Source of the DNA: Methylobacterium terrae
GTDB lineage: Bacteria; Pseudomonadota; Alphaproteobacteria; Rhizobiales; Beijerinckiaceae
Direction: 5' to 3'
NCBI RefSeq assembly: GCF_003173755.1
Contig: NZ_CP029553.1
Coordinates: forward strand, 4,364,001 to 4,428,000
DNA length: 64,000 nt
The position numbers were made by a program, and so were the translations under genes. Positions 1 through 9,360 of the stretch are shown one piece after another (position 1 is the stretch's first letter; every line of letters starts with the position of its first letter). The notes below the pieces were generated by a model. The model saw nothing but the letters and a program-made list of their open reading frames with translations, ran no database searches and had not been told where the DNA came from.

Positions 1-1252
1 CGGCGACCTCGCCGAGCGCCCGGACCGCGAGGCGCAGGTCCTCCGCCACCAGCTCGGCCGGCAGGAGCGCTCCGTGCATGACGACGCGGTCGAGATGGGC
101 GAGGCAGCGCTCCAGGGCGAGGCGCTGACGCTCGCGGGTGACGAGTGCGTCGCCGAACCCGAGCGAAGCCTCGGCGTGGCGCTCGATCGCCGTTAGGAGC
201 CGGTCGAGCCCGTACCCGGACGTCGCCGAGATCGCGACGTCGATGTCCGCGTCCAGGTTGGACAGATCGGCCTTGGTGGCGACCGTGAGGTGAGGCACCG
301 ACAGGGGAGGGGCCTCTGCACCGCCGGGCTCGCGCAGCCACAGCACGAGGTCGGCCTGATCCATGCGGCGGCGGCTGCGGGCGACGCCTTCGGCCTCGAT
401 CGCGTCGGTGCTGTCGCGCAGGCCCGCCGTGTCGACCAGCAGCACCGGCAATCCGCCGAGGTCGCAGCGCACCTCGATCGCATCCCGGGTCGTTCCCGGC
501 ACCGCCGAGACGATCGCGGCGTCGCGCCGGGCCAGCGCGTTGAGCAGCGTCGACTTGCCGGCATTGGGGGCGCCGGCGAGCACCACCGTGAAGCCGTCCC
601 GCAGGCGCTCGCCCCGGCGCCCGTCGGCGAGGGCGGAACGGACCGCGTCGCGCACCCTCGCCGCGGCGCTGCGGCCGGCCTCGGTCAGGGCCTCGTCGTC
701 GACATCGCCCTCGTCGGAGAAATCGAGAGCGGCCTCCGTTCCGGCGAGCACGTCGAGGAGGGCGCTCCGCCAACTCTCGACCGCTCGGCCGAGGGCGCCG
801 TCGAGCTGGCGCACGGCTTGGCGCCGCTGCGCCTCGGTCTCGGCGTCGATCAGGTCGGCCAGCCCCTCGACGGCGGTCAGGTCCATGCGGCCGTTGAGGA
901 AGGCGCGGCGGGTGAAGGCGCCGGGTTCGGCCGGAACGAGGCCCGGCAGGCTGCCGAGGCTTCGCAGGATGGCCGCCCGCACCGCCGGACCTCCGTGGAG
1001 GTGCAGCTCCGCCATGTCCTCGCCGGTGGCGGTGCCGGGGCCGGGCAGCCAGGCGACGAGGGCGTGATCGAGGAGTTCGCCCGTTTCGGGCTCGCGGAGC
1101 GTGCGCAGTGACAGCCGCCGCGCCGGTGGCACCGGAGCCCGGATCAACGCCGACAGGGCCGGGCCCGCCTGCGGACCGCTGACCCGCACCACCGCGACGG
1201 CGGTGCGGCCGTAGCCGGTAGCGGGGGCGAAGATCGTGTCGGAGGTGAGCAT
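1..1252 (-). CDS. mnmE: tRNA modification GTPase MnmE (TrmE), 3' end cut by window edge
   Basis: With MnmG, MnmE makes the carboxymethylaminomethyl modification at U34 of certain tRNAs. The start is ATG at 1252 (MLTSDTIFAPATGYGRTAVA), a typical MnmE N-terminus with the formyl-THF-binding domain following. The inserted G domain begins near residue 222 with P-loop GAPNAGKST, followed by G3 DTAGLRD and G4 TKAD (the usual form is NKxD). About 417 codons are present. The reading frame runs off the left edge at RALGEVA, so the final residues with the family's catalytic C-terminal Cys (xCxGK) are outside the window. Rho is upstream on the same strand, as in many alphaproteobacteria; mnmG, rsmG and parAB would be expected beyond the edge. 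Identity is secure. Confidence 0.95.
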   Translation of the reverse strand, partial: MLTSDTIFAPATGYGRTAVAVVRVSGPQAGPALSALIRAPVPPARRLSLRTLREPETGELLDHALVAWLPGPGTATGEDMAELHLHGGPAVRAAILRSLGSLPGLVPAEPGAFTRRAFLNGRMDLTAVEGLADLIDAETEAQRRQAVRQLDGALGRAVESWRSALLDVLAGTEAALDFSDEGDVDDEALTEAGRSAAARVRDAVRSALADGRRGERLRDGFTVVLAGAPNAGKSTLLNALARRDAAIVSAVPGTTRDAIEVRCDLGGLPVLLVDTAGLRDSTDAIEAEGVARSRRRMDQADLVLWLREPGGAEAPPLSVPHLTVATKADLSNLDADIDVAISATSGYGLDRLLTAIERHAEASLGFGDALVTRERQRLALERCLAHLDRVVMHGALLPAELVAEDLRLAVRALGEVA

Positions 1253-1950
1253 GTTGTCAGGGCGTGGAGGTTGCAGCAGGGACGGCGGGCCGAACCGGTC
1301 GGTTCGGCGCACCGTCGCTAGCACGGATCCTCCGGTCGTACCGAACGCGCCAAGAGCCCGTCTCGAAAGATGCGTCCCCTTGGAAGCGCTGCCTTTGGAA
1401 GGGGGAGGAAAGTCAGTCCGATGCGAGGCTGGATCGCGTGCCCGAGGGAGCGGCGGCGAACGCCGGCACAAGAGCGTCGCCGTCATCCTGCGCCGATCGC
1501 CCGAGGGTGCGTTCCGCACACCGGGAAGCGGTCCGGCCGAACCGGAGAGGGAGGCGCAAGGCCGGTCTCCGGCGCCGTCGCTTTCTCCGCAGTGCCGGCG
1601 GGCGGTGCCTTGACGATGACGCTCCGGGCAACTCGGCTTCGTCCGAGTGCCTGGGTTTCCCCGTCGGCTTCGTTCCGGCGCCTCGAAGGAGGATGCGGAT
1701 CGAAGGCGATCGTGACCCTGTGGCCCGCGCACTGGTCCGCGTGACACGACACTGAGGCACAAGCCGCGATCCTCATGCATCACCCACCCACGACCTCGTC
1801 CCGAGGTGCGGGCGATCGACGATCGCGTGCCGTGCTTCGGAGGCAGGCCGATCGCGGAAGGAACGACCGACGAGGCGGCGTCCCATACGAGAACGGCGCC
1901 CCTCCCGGGGCGCCGCGCGGATCTCGGGACGATCGCGGCCGGCGGCCGGA
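1253..1950. other. Intergenic region mnmE-rho, no gene seen
   Basis: About 700 bases without a convincing coding region on either strand; the open frames here have no recognisable protein content. It contains the hairpin downstream of rho (1894-1915). Near 1793-1850 is a degenerate relative of the repeat found complete at 58308-58433 (begins GACCTCGTCCCGAGGTGC). Low-level decay of a former gene cannot be excluded. Confidence 0.5.
1894..1915 (-). terminator. GC hairpin downstream of rho
   Basis: A perfect 9-bp stem (CGGCGCCCC / GGGGCGCCG) with a 4-nt loop lies about 35 nt after the rho stop codon. The minus-strand flank has only a short T-rich stretch, so it may act as a weak intrinsic terminator or an mRNA 3'-end stabiliser. 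Confidence 0.45.
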
Positions 1951-3264
1951 TCAGGTGTTCATCGAGTCGAAGAAGTCGCCGTTGCTCTTGGTCTGGCGCA
2001 GCTTGTCGAGCAGGAACTCGATCGCGTCGGTGACGCCCATCGGGTTGAGGATGCGGCGGAGCACGTAGGTCTTCTTGAGCGCGTCCGGCGGGACCAGCAG
2101 CTCCTCCTTGCGGGTGCCGGAGCGGGTGATGTCGATCGCCGGGAAGATGCGCTTGTCGGAGACCTTGCGGTCGAGGATGATCTCCGAGTTGCCGGTGCCC
2201 TTGAACTCCTCGAAGATCACCTCGTCCATGCGCGAACCGGTGTCGATCAGCGCGGTCGCGATGATGGAGAGCGAGCCGCCCTCCTCGATGTTGCGGGCGG
2301 CGCCGAAGAAGCGCTTGGGCCGCTGCAGGGCGTTGGCGTCGACGCCGCCGGTCAGCACCTTGCCGGAGGACGGGACCACGGTGTTGTAGGCGCGGCCCAG
2401 CCGCGTGATCGAGTCGAGCAGGATCACGACGTCGCGGCCGTGCTCGACGAGGCGCTTGGCCTTCTCGATCACCATCTCGGCGACCTGGACGTGGCGGGTC
2501 GCCGGCTCGTCGAAGGTCGAGGCGATCACCTCGCCCTTCACCGAGCGCTGCATGTCGGTGACCTCCTCCGGCCGCTCGTCGATGAGCAGGACGATGAGGT
2601 AGCACTCGGGATGGTTCAGGGTGATCGACTGGGCGATGTTCTGCATCAGCACCGTCTTGCCGGTGCGCGGCGGCGCCACGATCAGGGCGCGCTGGCCCTT
2701 GCCGATCGGCGCGACGATGTCGATGATCCGGGGCGAGAAGTCCTTGCGGGTCGGCTCCGACAGTTCGAGCTTGAAGCGCTGCGTGGGGAACAGCGGCGTC
2801 AGGTTGTCGAAGTGGACCTTGTGCTTGATCTTGTCCGGGCTCTCGAAGTTGATGGTGTTGACCTTCAGCAGCGCGAAGTAGCGCTCACCGTCCTTCGGGC
2901 CGCGGATCGGGCCCTCGACGGTGTCGCCGGTGCGCAGGCCGAAGCGGCGGATCTGCGTCGGCGAGATGTAGATGTCGTCGGGGCCCGGCAGGTAGTTGGA
3001 ATCGGAGGAGCGCAGGAAGCCGAAGCCGTCCTGCAGCACCTCGACGGTGCCGGCGCCGATGATCTCCACGTCCTTGGCAGCGAGCTGCTTCAGGATCGCG
3101 AACATCAGCTCCTGCTTGCGCATGGTCGAGGCGTTCTCGACCTCGACCTCCTCGGCGAAGGCGAGAAGCTCGGTCGGCGTCTTGGACTTGAGATCCTGCA
3201 GCTTCACCTCGCGCATGGCGGGGGCGGCCGGAGTCTCGAGCGGGGCGAGGGTGTCTTCGATCAT
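1951..3264 (-). CDS. rho: Transcription termination factor Rho
   Basis: Rho is a hexameric RNA-dependent ATPase that terminates transcription. The 437-aa product has the N-terminal helix bundle ([15 protein letters not shown]), a cold-shock-like RNA-binding domain (about residues 70-140, [20 protein letters not shown]), Walker A APPRTGKT near residue 200, Walker [14 protein letters not shown], and the C-terminal secondary RNA-binding/R-loop region. Length is normal for alphaproteobacteria. It lies 698 bp upstream of mnmE on the same strand. In many relatives the gene on its 5' side is hemJ, but here it is smr, which suggests a rearrangement breakpoint between 3265 and 3939. Start ATG at 3264. 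Confidence 0.98.
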   Translation of the reverse strand: MIEDTLAPLETPAAPAMREVKLQDLKSKTPTELLAFAEEVEVENASTMRKQELMFAILKQLAAKDVEIIGAGTVEVLQDGFGFLRSSDSNYLPGPDDIYISPTQIRRFGLRTGDTVEGPIRGPKDGERYFALLKVNTINFESPDKIKHKVHFDNLTPLFPTQRFKLELSEPTRKDFSPRIIDIVAPIGKGQRALIVAPPRTGKTVLMQNIAQSITLNHPECYLIVLLIDERPEEVTDMQRSVKGEVIASTFDEPATRHVQVAEMVIEKAKRLVEHGRDVVILLDSITRLGRAYNTVVPSSGKVLTGGVDANALQRPKRFFGAARNIEEGGSLSIIATALIDTGSRMDEVIFEEFKGTGNSEIILDRKVSDKRIFPAIDITRSGTRKEELLVPPDALKKTYVLRRILNPMGVTDAIEFLLDKLRQTKSNGDFFDSMNT

Positions 3265-3939
3265 GGGATATCGGGGTGCGGGGGCGAAGCGGGGAGCGTC
3301 ATGTCCGGGCGGATCCGGCCGCCGCAGGACGCGGCGTTGAGCGGAAGAGCAACGGGGTGGCCGAGGCGGGCACCGGTCGCGAAGTCGTCGCCTGATGTGT
3401 CCCGGAGGTCGCGGAGGGGAGCCTGTCGGCCCTGGATGCGACGTGACGTGACGATGGAGGAGGGAACGACTTTATGTAACGGGTCCTCGTCGTCGACTCA
3501 AGTCCCGGATGGGGAAACCCAGCGGGGAAAAGTGGGGCGAGGCGCGGAGCGGCAGCGGTGAAGTGACGGCGGGACCCGGCGCGGATGCCTTGGCCGCGCC
3601 CAAAGCATGCCCGAACTATCGGCGCGGTCAACGCAGCCCCGCATTAACATTTGGAACATCCCATTCCAAATATACAACCGGTGATCATCACTCCGTACAC
3701 GCAGCCGAGGCTTTTCGGGAGGGCCTTCGCGTCCCGCCGCAATATGGCGCAGTCACGGTCCGGGATGACGGGAGACCGGTGCATCGTGCGGACCCCACCG
3801 ACCTATCGTCATGGGTGCGGGATCTCCGATCGCGGCACTCGAGCGGCGACCGATCGCGATGTCGTCGCGTGCTGCCCCAGGTCTCTGTTTTTGCCGCGTT
3901 TTCCACGACGAACCGGTACCGCCGCCGCCGGACCACGCC
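3265..3939. other. Intergenic region upstream of rho, candidate rearrangement junction
   Basis: About 675 bases with no convincing gene. This should hold the rho promoter and leader. A locally AT-richer patch (3641-3700) contains an 8-7-8 inverted repeat (3649-3671). The expected neighbour hemJ is instead about 55 kb away at 58490. No vestige of hemJ is recognisable here. Confidence 0.5.
3649..3671. promoter_or_regulatory. Inverted repeat ATTTGGAA-N7-TTCCAAAT
   Basis: A perfect 8-bp inverted repeat with a 7-bp spacer in an AT-richer patch between smr and rho. The geometry suits a dimeric DNA-binding protein. Because smr and rho are both transcribed leftwards, it lies downstream of smr and about 385 bp upstream of rho. 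Function is unknown; a weak hairpin is the alternative. Confidence 0.35.
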
Positions 3940-4563
3940 TCAGCGCCGGCGAAGGCGGATGTAGAGCGCGCCGCCGCCGCCGTGATGGTGCGCCGCCTCC
4001 TCGAAGCCGACGACCAGCGGGCGCAGTTCGGGCAGGCGCAGCCAGTGCGGCACGCTGCGGCGCAGCACGCCGCGCTCGGCATAGGGGTCGTCGCCACCCG
4101 CTCCCTTGCCGGTGACGACCAGCACCACCGCGTGCCCGGAGGCCCGCGAGCGGTGAAGGAAGCCGATCAGGGCGGCGTGGGCCTCGGTTTGCCGCATGCC
4201 GTGCAGGTCAATCACCGCGTCGACGCCGCGGGAGCCGCGGCGCAGGCCCGTGCGCACCCGGCGCTCCAGGGGGGCGAGAGGCGGCAGGGCCGGGGCGGTG
4301 GGAGGCGGGCTCGGGCTCTTCGGGACCGGACCTTTCGGGACCGGGCTCTTCGAGGCGTTGCGCGGCGCCGCTCGGACGGGCCGCCCCGCCTTCTTCGGCG
4401 CGGGCGGTGCGGGGGCGGGTGCCGGCTCCGGAGGAGGGGAGGGCGCGACGGGAATCGGCGCCCGCCCGCGCAAGGGGGTGATCAGGCGGGCGATCTCGGC
4501 CCAGAGCCGGCTCTCCTCGGAGGAGAGCCGGCGCACCCGCCGGGGACGGCGCGGCTCGGTCAC
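3940..4563 (-). CDS. Smr-domain protein
   Basis: A 207-aa protein with a C-terminal Smr (small MutS-related) domain, about residues 115-207. It shows the family motifs DLHGM, VTGKG and GVLRRSVPHWL. Smr domains are nuclease or nucleic-acid-binding modules; this stand-alone form is common next to mltA in Rhizobiales and its role is not settled. The N-terminal half is Pro/Ala/Arg-rich and probably disordered (PIPVAPSPPPEPAPAPAPPA). Its ATG overlaps the stop of mltA by 4 nt, so the two are translationally coupled. Confidence 0.88.
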   Translation of the reverse strand: MTEPRRPRRVRRLSSEESRLWAEIARLITPLRGRAPIPVAPSPPPEPAPAPAPPAPKKAGRPVRAAPRNASKSPVPKGPVPKSPSPPPTAPALPPLAPLERRVRTGLRRGSRGVDAVIDLHGMRQTEAHAALIGFLHRSRASGHAVVLVVTGKGAGGDDPYAERGVLRRSVPHWLRLPELRPLVVGFEEAAHHHGGGGALYIRLRRR

Positions 4564-5846
4564 GGGGCGGCTCCCGTCTCGGCCGGCGGCGCGACGACGG
4601 GCGCCGCGCCCTGACTGGGGGGCACGACCTTGGGCAGCAGCACGACGAAGCGCGCGGAATCGCGCAGCAGGCCGGCGACGGCGCCGGCCCGGGCACCGGT
4701 CCCGAGATAGAGGTCGCCGCGGGCCGGTCCCAGGATCGCCGAGCCGGTATCCAGCGCCACCACGAGGCGGCGCAGGGGCACGGTGCCGCCCTCCGGTTCC
4801 GGCAGCGTCCCGTCGAGCCAGAACGGCAGCCCGTAGCGCCAGAGGGTCGCGTCGACCGCGAGGCTGCGGCCAGCGGTCAGCGGCGCACCGGCGGCGCCCT
4901 TCGGACCGGTCCCTTCCGGGGTGGCGTCGTCGAGGCGGAAGAAGATGTAGGAGGCGTTGCGGCGGATGAGGTCGCGGGCGACGTCCGGGTTCGCCCGCAG
5001 CCAGCCGGTCCAGCGGGCGAGCGTCAGGCCCTCGAGCGGCAGGTGGCCGCCAGTGACGATCAGGCGGGCGACCGAGGTGTAGGGCCGGCCGTTGCGGCCG
5101 TCATAGGCGAGACGCAAGCGCCGGCCGTCGGGCAGGCGCACCCGGCCGGAGCCCTGGACCTGCAGCACCAGGAGGTCGACGGCGTCACGCAGCCAGATCA
5201 GCGGGCGGGCGCGGGCACCCAGCGCCCCGTCCTCGATCGCCGCTCGGTCCGGATAGGGCCGGAAGGCATCGCCGTCGCGGCGCGCGGCGCGCAGGGTCGG
5301 GTCGAGGCCGGGGCGGGTCTCGCCGGGCTCCAGCGACACGAGGTCGTCGGGGCGGGCGAGCGCCGGTACGGTGAAGTCCGGCGTCGCCACCCGCGAGCCC
5401 TCGAGCTCGGGCTCGAAATAGCCGGTGAGGAAGCCGCTCGTGCGCTCCGCGACCGCGTCGCGGGCCGGCCGCAGGACGCGGTGGGCGGAGAAGTTCGCCT
5501 CGAAGAAGGCGCGGGCGCCCTCCGGCGGCACGCCGGCGGCGGCGGCGCAGGCGGCGGCGAGATCCTGGCTCGGCGCGCCCGGCGCCGCCTCGGCGAGGAC
5601 CGGCCCGGCGGGCGCCGCGCAGGTCGCCCGGAAGGTCGCCAGGGAGGCCGCGAGGTCGTCGGCGGAAAAGCCCGGCAGGGCGGAGAAGGGGACGGGCTCG
5701 AGCACGGCCTCGCCGATCCTGATGGACGCGGCACTCATGGACGCGGCACTGGCGGTGCCGGCGGCGCAGACGAGCAGGAGGGCGGCGAGGAGGCGAGAGG
5801 GGCCGGGGGCCGGCGGCATCAGCGGGTGGGCTCCGGCCCCGGACAT
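4560..5846 (-). CDS. mltA: Membrane-bound lytic murein transglycosylase A
   Basis: MltA cleaves the MurNAc-GlcNAc bond of peptidoglycan to give 1,6-anhydromuropeptides. The 428-aa product has a signal sequence (LLAALLLVCAAGTASAA), the MltA motif LTGYFEPELEGS near residue 140, VQGSGRVRLPDG, and the C-terminal 3D-type barrel with VALDTGSAILGPARGDLYLG carrying the predicted catalytic Asp. The start could instead be ATG at 5819 (MPPAPGPSRLL), which puts the hydrophobic core closer to the N-terminus. It lies in the conserved tim44-mltA-smr cluster. Confidence 0.93.
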   Translation of the reverse strand: MSGAGAHPLMPPAPGPSRLLAALLLVCAAGTASAASMSAASIRIGEAVLEPVPFSALPGFSADDLAASLATFRATCAAPAGPVLAEAAPGAPSQDLAAACAAAAGVPPEGARAFFEANFSAHRVLRPARDAVAERTSGFLTGYFEPELEGSRVATPDFTVPALARPDDLVSLEPGETRPGLDPTLRAARRDGDAFRPYPDRAAIEDGALGARARPLIWLRDAVDLLVLQVQGSGRVRLPDGRRLRLAYDGRNGRPYTSVARLIVTGGHLPLEGLTLARWTGWLRANPDVARDLIRRNASYIFFRLDDATPEGTGPKGAAGAPLTAGRSLAVDATLWRYGLPFWLDGTLPEPEGGTVPLRRLVVALDTGSAILGPARGDLYLGTGARAGAVAGLLRDSARFVVLLPKVVPPSQGAAPVVAPPAETGAAP

Positions 5847-5920
5847 GCGGTGTTCTGGTCGCGTCGCGCGAGTGTCGCCGATGGCCGGCGGCCGATCAAG
5901 CCGCCGGCCGACGACGTGCG

Positions 5921-6640
5921 TCAGTGCCCGGCCTCGGTGGCGACGAGCTGCCAGTTCGGATCGCGGCTACCGAGCGTGCGGGCGAAGGTCCAGACGTCGG
6001 TTACGTCGACGACCTTCTCGGGGCTGCCGTCGACCACCTGGCCTTGCGGCCCGCGGGTGGCGGTGATCAGCTTCGAGAGGTAGCGCACGGTGACCTGGGC
6101 GACGCGGTTGCGCACGTCGACCCCGACGATCTCGGCCCGGTCGATCGACACAAAGGTGGTCTCGACGGTCTGGCCGGCGCGCTCGCGGCCCTGGATCGCC
6201 CGCTCGAACCCGTCCGCGACTTCGCGCGAGAGCAGGGTCTTGAGGGTCTTGCGGTCGCCCTTGGCGAAGGCGGTCACGATGGTCTCGTAGGCGACCTTGG
6301 CGCCGTCGGTGAAGCCGCGCGGGTCGAAGTTCGGCTCCTGCTGGAGGATCAGGTCGAGGCCGCGGGCGGCGGGCGAGTTCGGCTCGACCACGCCCTTCCA
6401 GTTGCGCGGCACCGCGGTGGCCACGGGCGCGGCGGCGCCGCGCTCGGGACCGGCGCCCGGCAGCCGCACGACGTTGTCGCCGTCGCGGGGGGCGGCCGGC
6501 GGCTCCTCGCGCCGGGCGAGCGGGTTGAACGGCGGCCGCTCGCTCCCGGTCTTCTGGCCGAGGACCGAGCGCAGCTTCCAGATCACGAAGACCGCAAGCC
6601 CGAGGAAGATGAGGGTCGTAAGGTCGAGGGAATCCTGCAT
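5921..6640 (-). CDS. Tim44-domain (TIM44-like) membrane-anchored protein
   Basis: The longest frame extends to 6847, but homology-like sequence starts at MQDSLDLTTLIFLGLAVFVI (ATG at 6640; an adjacent ATG is at 6643). The product is 239 aa. It has one N-terminal membrane helix (about residues 8-22), a Pro/Arg-rich linker, and a C-terminal Tim44/MRP-L45-like domain from about residue 90 (GLDLILQQEPNFDPRGFTDGAKVAYETIV). Mitochondrial Tim44 recruits mtHsp70 to the import channel. The bacterial homologue's function is not established; conserved linkage to secB and mltA hints at envelope biogenesis. Confidence 0.88.
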   Translation of the reverse strand: MQDSLDLTTLIFLGLAVFVIWKLRSVLGQKTGSERPPFNPLARREEPPAAPRDGDNVVRLPGAGPERGAAAPVATAVPRNWKGVVEPNSPAARGLDLILQQEPNFDPRGFTDGAKVAYETIVTAFAKGDRKTLKTLLSREVADGFERAIQGRERAGQTVETTFVSIDRAEIVGVDVRNRVAQVTVRYLSKLITATRGPQGQVVDGSPEKVVDVTDVWTFARTLGSRDPNWQLVATEAGH

Positions 6641-7050
6641 CATCGATCCGATCGTGGCGGCTTTACGCGGAGCATCCCTGACCGCGCCGGCACAGCTTGC
6701 GACGTCTCCGGGACCGTGGCGGCTGTGGCACCGGGACGGGAGCGTGGCAAGCGCCCGGCCGGCGCCGCATCGCGGGCCCTGGTCCAGGATATGGGGCCGG
6801 GGGCCCGCCGTATCCAGCCGCCCGCGCGCGGCGACGTGCCGATGCACGCGCAGGGTGCCGCAAATGCTGCCGCATCCCGGCCGGAGCCGGATTTCCGTAC
6901 GGGCAAGGAGGCAGGAGGGATGATCGGCGGCTCTGCTTGTTCGCGGGGTGCGGGCATGATAGCGGCAACGCCGCCCTCGCGCGCGCCGATTTTCGCGCCA
7001 GCGTGCGGCGGCGCGTCGTTCTAGTCCAGCCCTCGAAGGAACCCTCCGCC
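6641..7050. other. Divergent intergenic region tim44/secB
   Basis: About 410 bases between divergently transcribed tim44 and secB. It should contain both promoters. In many Rhizobiales an FxsA-family gene sits here, but no FxsA-like frame is visible. A GAAGGA ribosome binding site for secB is at 7035-7040. Confidence 0.5.
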
Positions 7051-7548
7051 ATGGCCGACTCCCCGGTCCCGAACGGCAACGGTGGCGCCGCGGCGCAGCC
7101 CGACGACTTCACCCCGACCCTCAACGCCCTGGCGCAATACGCCAAGGATCTCTCCTTCGAGAACCCGAACGCGCCGCGCTCGCTGCAGCCGCAGCAGCAG
7201 GGCCCGCAGATCAACATTCAGGTCAACGTCAACGCGAAGCAGCTCGCCGAGGAGGATTTCGAGGTCGACCTGCGCCTCGAGGGCGACGCCAAGATCGGCA
7301 CCGAGGTGCTGTTCGCGTTCGAGCTGACCTATTCGGGCATCTTCCGCCTGCGCAACATCCCGCAGGACCAGATGCACCCGGCGGTGATGATCGAGTGCCC
7401 GCGGCTGCTGTTCCCGTTCGCCCGCCAGATCATCGCCGACGCGGTGCGCAACGGCGGCTTCCCGCCCCTCTACATCGACCCGATCGACTTCGTCGGCCTG
7501 TACCGCCAGAAGGCCGCCGAGGCCCAGGCGCAGGGCGGCATCGCGTAA
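7051..7548 (+). CDS. secB: Protein-export chaperone SecB
   Basis: SecB is a tetrameric cytoplasmic chaperone that keeps preproteins unfolded and hands them to SecA. The start at ATG 7051 ([12 protein letters not shown]) follows GAAGGA at about 10 nt and gives 165 aa, the usual size. Characteristic segments are [32 protein letters not shown] and [32 protein letters not shown]. The longer open frame upstream of 7051 shows no SecB similarity. Confidence 0.97.
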   Translation: MADSPVPNGNGGAAAQPDDFTPTLNALAQYAKDLSFENPNAPRSLQPQQQGPQINIQVNVNAKQLAEEDFEVDLRLEGDAKIGTEVLFAFELTYSGIFRLRNIPQDQMHPAVMIECPRLLFPFARQIIADAVRNGGFPPLYIDPIDFVGLYRQKAAEAQAQGGIA

Positions 7549-7562
7549 CCACGCCGGCGACC

Positions 7563-7585
7563 GGCGCGGGCCCCCGGCCCGCGCC
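7563..7585. terminator. Perfect 10-bp hairpin between convergent secB and LysE-family gene
   Basis: Stem GGCGCGGGCC / GGCCCGCGCC with a CCC loop, 14 nt after the secB stop and about 40 nt after the stop of the convergent exporter gene. It has no U-tract. It is probably a bidirectional 3'-end hairpin. Confidence 0.5.
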
Positions 7586-7628
7586 GCGACACGGCCCTGT
7601 TCCAAGGGACGCGCGGCCGTCGCCGCTC

Positions 7629-8261
7629 CTACTCGCGCAGGGCGGGCCCCAGGGACGCCACCAGCAGCCCGGCCATGGCGAGGTTGAACAGCCGCACGGC
7701 ACGGCGCGTGCACAGCACCCGCGCGGTGCCGACGCCGATCAGCGTCCAGAGGCCGACGCAGGGCAGCGCGACGACGCCGAACAGGGCGGCGAGCCCCAGC
7801 GTCGCGGCGAGCGAGGCGCCCTCCGTGCCGGCCGTGTAGGTCGCGAGCGCACCCGCGGCGATGACCCAGGCCTTCGGGTTGACCCACTGGAACAGGGCCG
7901 CCTGCACGAAGCCGAGGGGCCGTCCGCCCGCGGCCGGCCCGGCCGCGCCCTCGGCGGCCGGATCGGCCGGGTCCGGATCGGCGCGGGCGATCTTCCAGGC
8001 AAGCCACAGCAGGTAGGCCGCCCCCACCCATTTCAGCGCCGCGTGGACGCGCGGATCGGTCAGCAGCGGCAGGCCGGCGGTTCCCAGCACGACCAGCATC
8101 ACCGGGAAACCCGCCGCGATGCCGAGCATGTGCGGCACGGTGCGGGCAAAGCCGTAGGTGGCGCCGGAGGCCACCACCATGGTGTTGTTCGGCCCGGGCG
8201 TTGCCGACATCGCGACCGCGAAGGCGCCCGCCGAGAGAAGCCAGGTCCAGTCCACGTTCAT
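7629..8261 (-). CDS. LysE/RhtB family amino-acid exporter
   Basis: An inner-membrane efflux protein of the LysE/RhtB family, with about six hydrophobic segments in 210 aa. The family signature TPGPNN follows the first membrane helix (WLLSAGAFAVAMSATPGPNNTMV), and a second conserved segment FQWVNPKAWV lies mid-protein. A loop rich in Asp/Pro/Ala (ADPDPADPAAEGAAGPAAGG) separates helices 3 and 4. The start at ATG 8261 (MNVDWTW) is preferred over the longer frame to 8336. The substrate cannot be predicted. Confidence 0.88.
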   Translation of the reverse strand: MNVDWTWLLSAGAFAVAMSATPGPNNTMVVASGATYGFARTVPHMLGIAAGFPVMLVVLGTAGLPLLTDPRVHAALKWVGAAYLLWLAWKIARADPDPADPAAEGAAGPAAGGRPLGFVQAALFQWVNPKAWVIAAGALATYTAGTEGASLAATLGLAALFGVVALPCVGLWTLIGVGTARVLCTRRAVRLFNLAMAGLLVASLGPALRE

Positions 8262-8515
8262 CCCGTCCCCCGCCGCATCCGGCTTCGCGGCGCGACGATA
8301 CACGGTTCCGCCCCGGAAGAGCGGCGGCCTCGACATCGGCCGGCACGTTGCTGCCGGATCGCGAGGTTGATCGCACCAGCGGCGCGCGGCGCGGCCGGGA
8401 ACCCTGGGGCAGGCGACCGCAGGAGCCTCGGGCCGGTGCCCCCTGGACTCCCGCCCCCGGATCGGGCGATGGGGGCCTTCGACGCGCGTGACGGTCGGCG
8501 GAGTAAGAGGACGGG

Positions 8516-8929
8516 ATGGCGTACTGGCTCTACAAGTCCGAGCCCTCGGTGTGGTCGTGGGACGACCAGGTCGCCGCCGGCGAGGCGGGGACGTACTGGA
8601 ACGGGGTGCGCAACCACGTCGCCCGCAAGAACCTCGAGGGTATGCGGCTCGGCGAGCAGGGCTTCTTCTATCACTCGAACGAGGGCAAGGCGGTGGTCGG
8701 CATCGTCGAGGTGATCCGCACCTACTATCCCGACCACACCGACGAGACCGGCCGCTTCGGCATGGTGGATCTCAAGGCGGTCGCGGCGCTGCCCCGTCCG
8801 GTGAGCCTCGAGGCGATCAAGGCCGAGACGGCGTTGCGCGAGATGGTGCTCGTCAACAATTCGCGCCTGTCGGTGCAGCCGGTGACCGAGGCGGAGTGGG
8901 CGCTGGTGCGCCGGATGGGGGGCTTATGA
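8516..8929 (+). CDS. EVE-domain protein
   Basis: A 137-aa protein that is almost entirely an EVE domain (MAYWLYKSEPSVWSWDDQ, WNGVRNHVARKNLEGMRLGEQGFFYHS, VGIVEVIRTYYPD). EVE domains belong to the PUA fold and are thought to bind modified bases in DNA or RNA; the human homologue THYN1 is related. This housekeeping-type single-domain form is widespread in alphaproteobacteria. The next gene follows within about 25 bp and may be cotranscribed. Confidence 0.92.
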   Translation: MAYWLYKSEPSVWSWDDQVAAGEAGTYWNGVRNHVARKNLEGMRLGEQGFFYHSNEGKAVVGIVEVIRTYYPDHTDETGRFGMVDLKAVAALPRPVSLEAIKAETALREMVLVNNSRLSVQPVTEAEWALVRRMGGL

Positions 8930-8951
8930 GGCGGTGGGCGGGAACTCGCGC

Positions 8952-9335
8952 GTGAGGCTGATCCTCGGCACGCACCGCATTCCCGCGGGCGGAGCCTGGC
9001 TCGTCCTCGCGCTGCTCGCCGGCCCGGCGGCGGCCCAGCGGGCCAAGGCGCCGGCCCCGGCGGGAAAGCCCGTGCCCGAGAAGGTCGTCACCTGCGGGGC
9101 CCTGTCGAACCTGCGCATCCTGATGGCCGAGACCGGGGGCGATCCGGCGGCGATCAGGACGCGCCTGGCCGACCCGAAGGCCGATCACCTCGGCTGCACG
9201 CGGACCGGCCGCGACCGGATCGAGGGCAACGCCGAGCGGGTCGTGGTCGGCGGCACCGCCTACGACTGCCTGAAGGTCAAGGAGTCGAGCCTGTGCCGCT
9301 GGACCCCGTCGGGCGTGCCGGCGGAGCCGCCGTGA
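8952..9335 (+). CDS. Small secreted protein of unknown function
   Basis: Not a recognised family. GTG at 8952 (or GTG at 8934) starts a product of about 127 aa with a signal peptide (LILGTHRIPAGGAWLVLALLAGPAAAQ). The mature part has four cysteines (VTCGAL, LGCTRTG, YDCLKVKESSLCRW), suggesting two disulfides in the periplasm. It follows the EVE gene by 22 bp. The C-terminal part is WTPSGVPAEPP. Coding nature is supported by codon pattern and signal peptide; function is unknown. Confidence 0.65.
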   Translation: MRLILGTHRIPAGGAWLVLALLAGPAAAQRAKAPAPAGKPVPEKVVTCGALSNLRILMAETGGDPAAIRTRLADPKADHLGCTRTGRDRIEGNAERVVVGGTAYDCLKVKESSLCRWTPSGVPAEPP

Positions 9336-9360
9336 GGCGAAGGCCCCGCCGGGTGCGGAT

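Noticed and set aside
1253..1950. Small ORFs in the mnmE-rho gap
   Set aside because: Frames on both strands overlap each other, are Arg/Pro/Ala-rich and lack ribosome binding sites or similarity.
8952..9335. Membership of the small secreted protein in a known inhibitor family
   Set aside because: The four-Cys pattern is too general; no family motif could be named.
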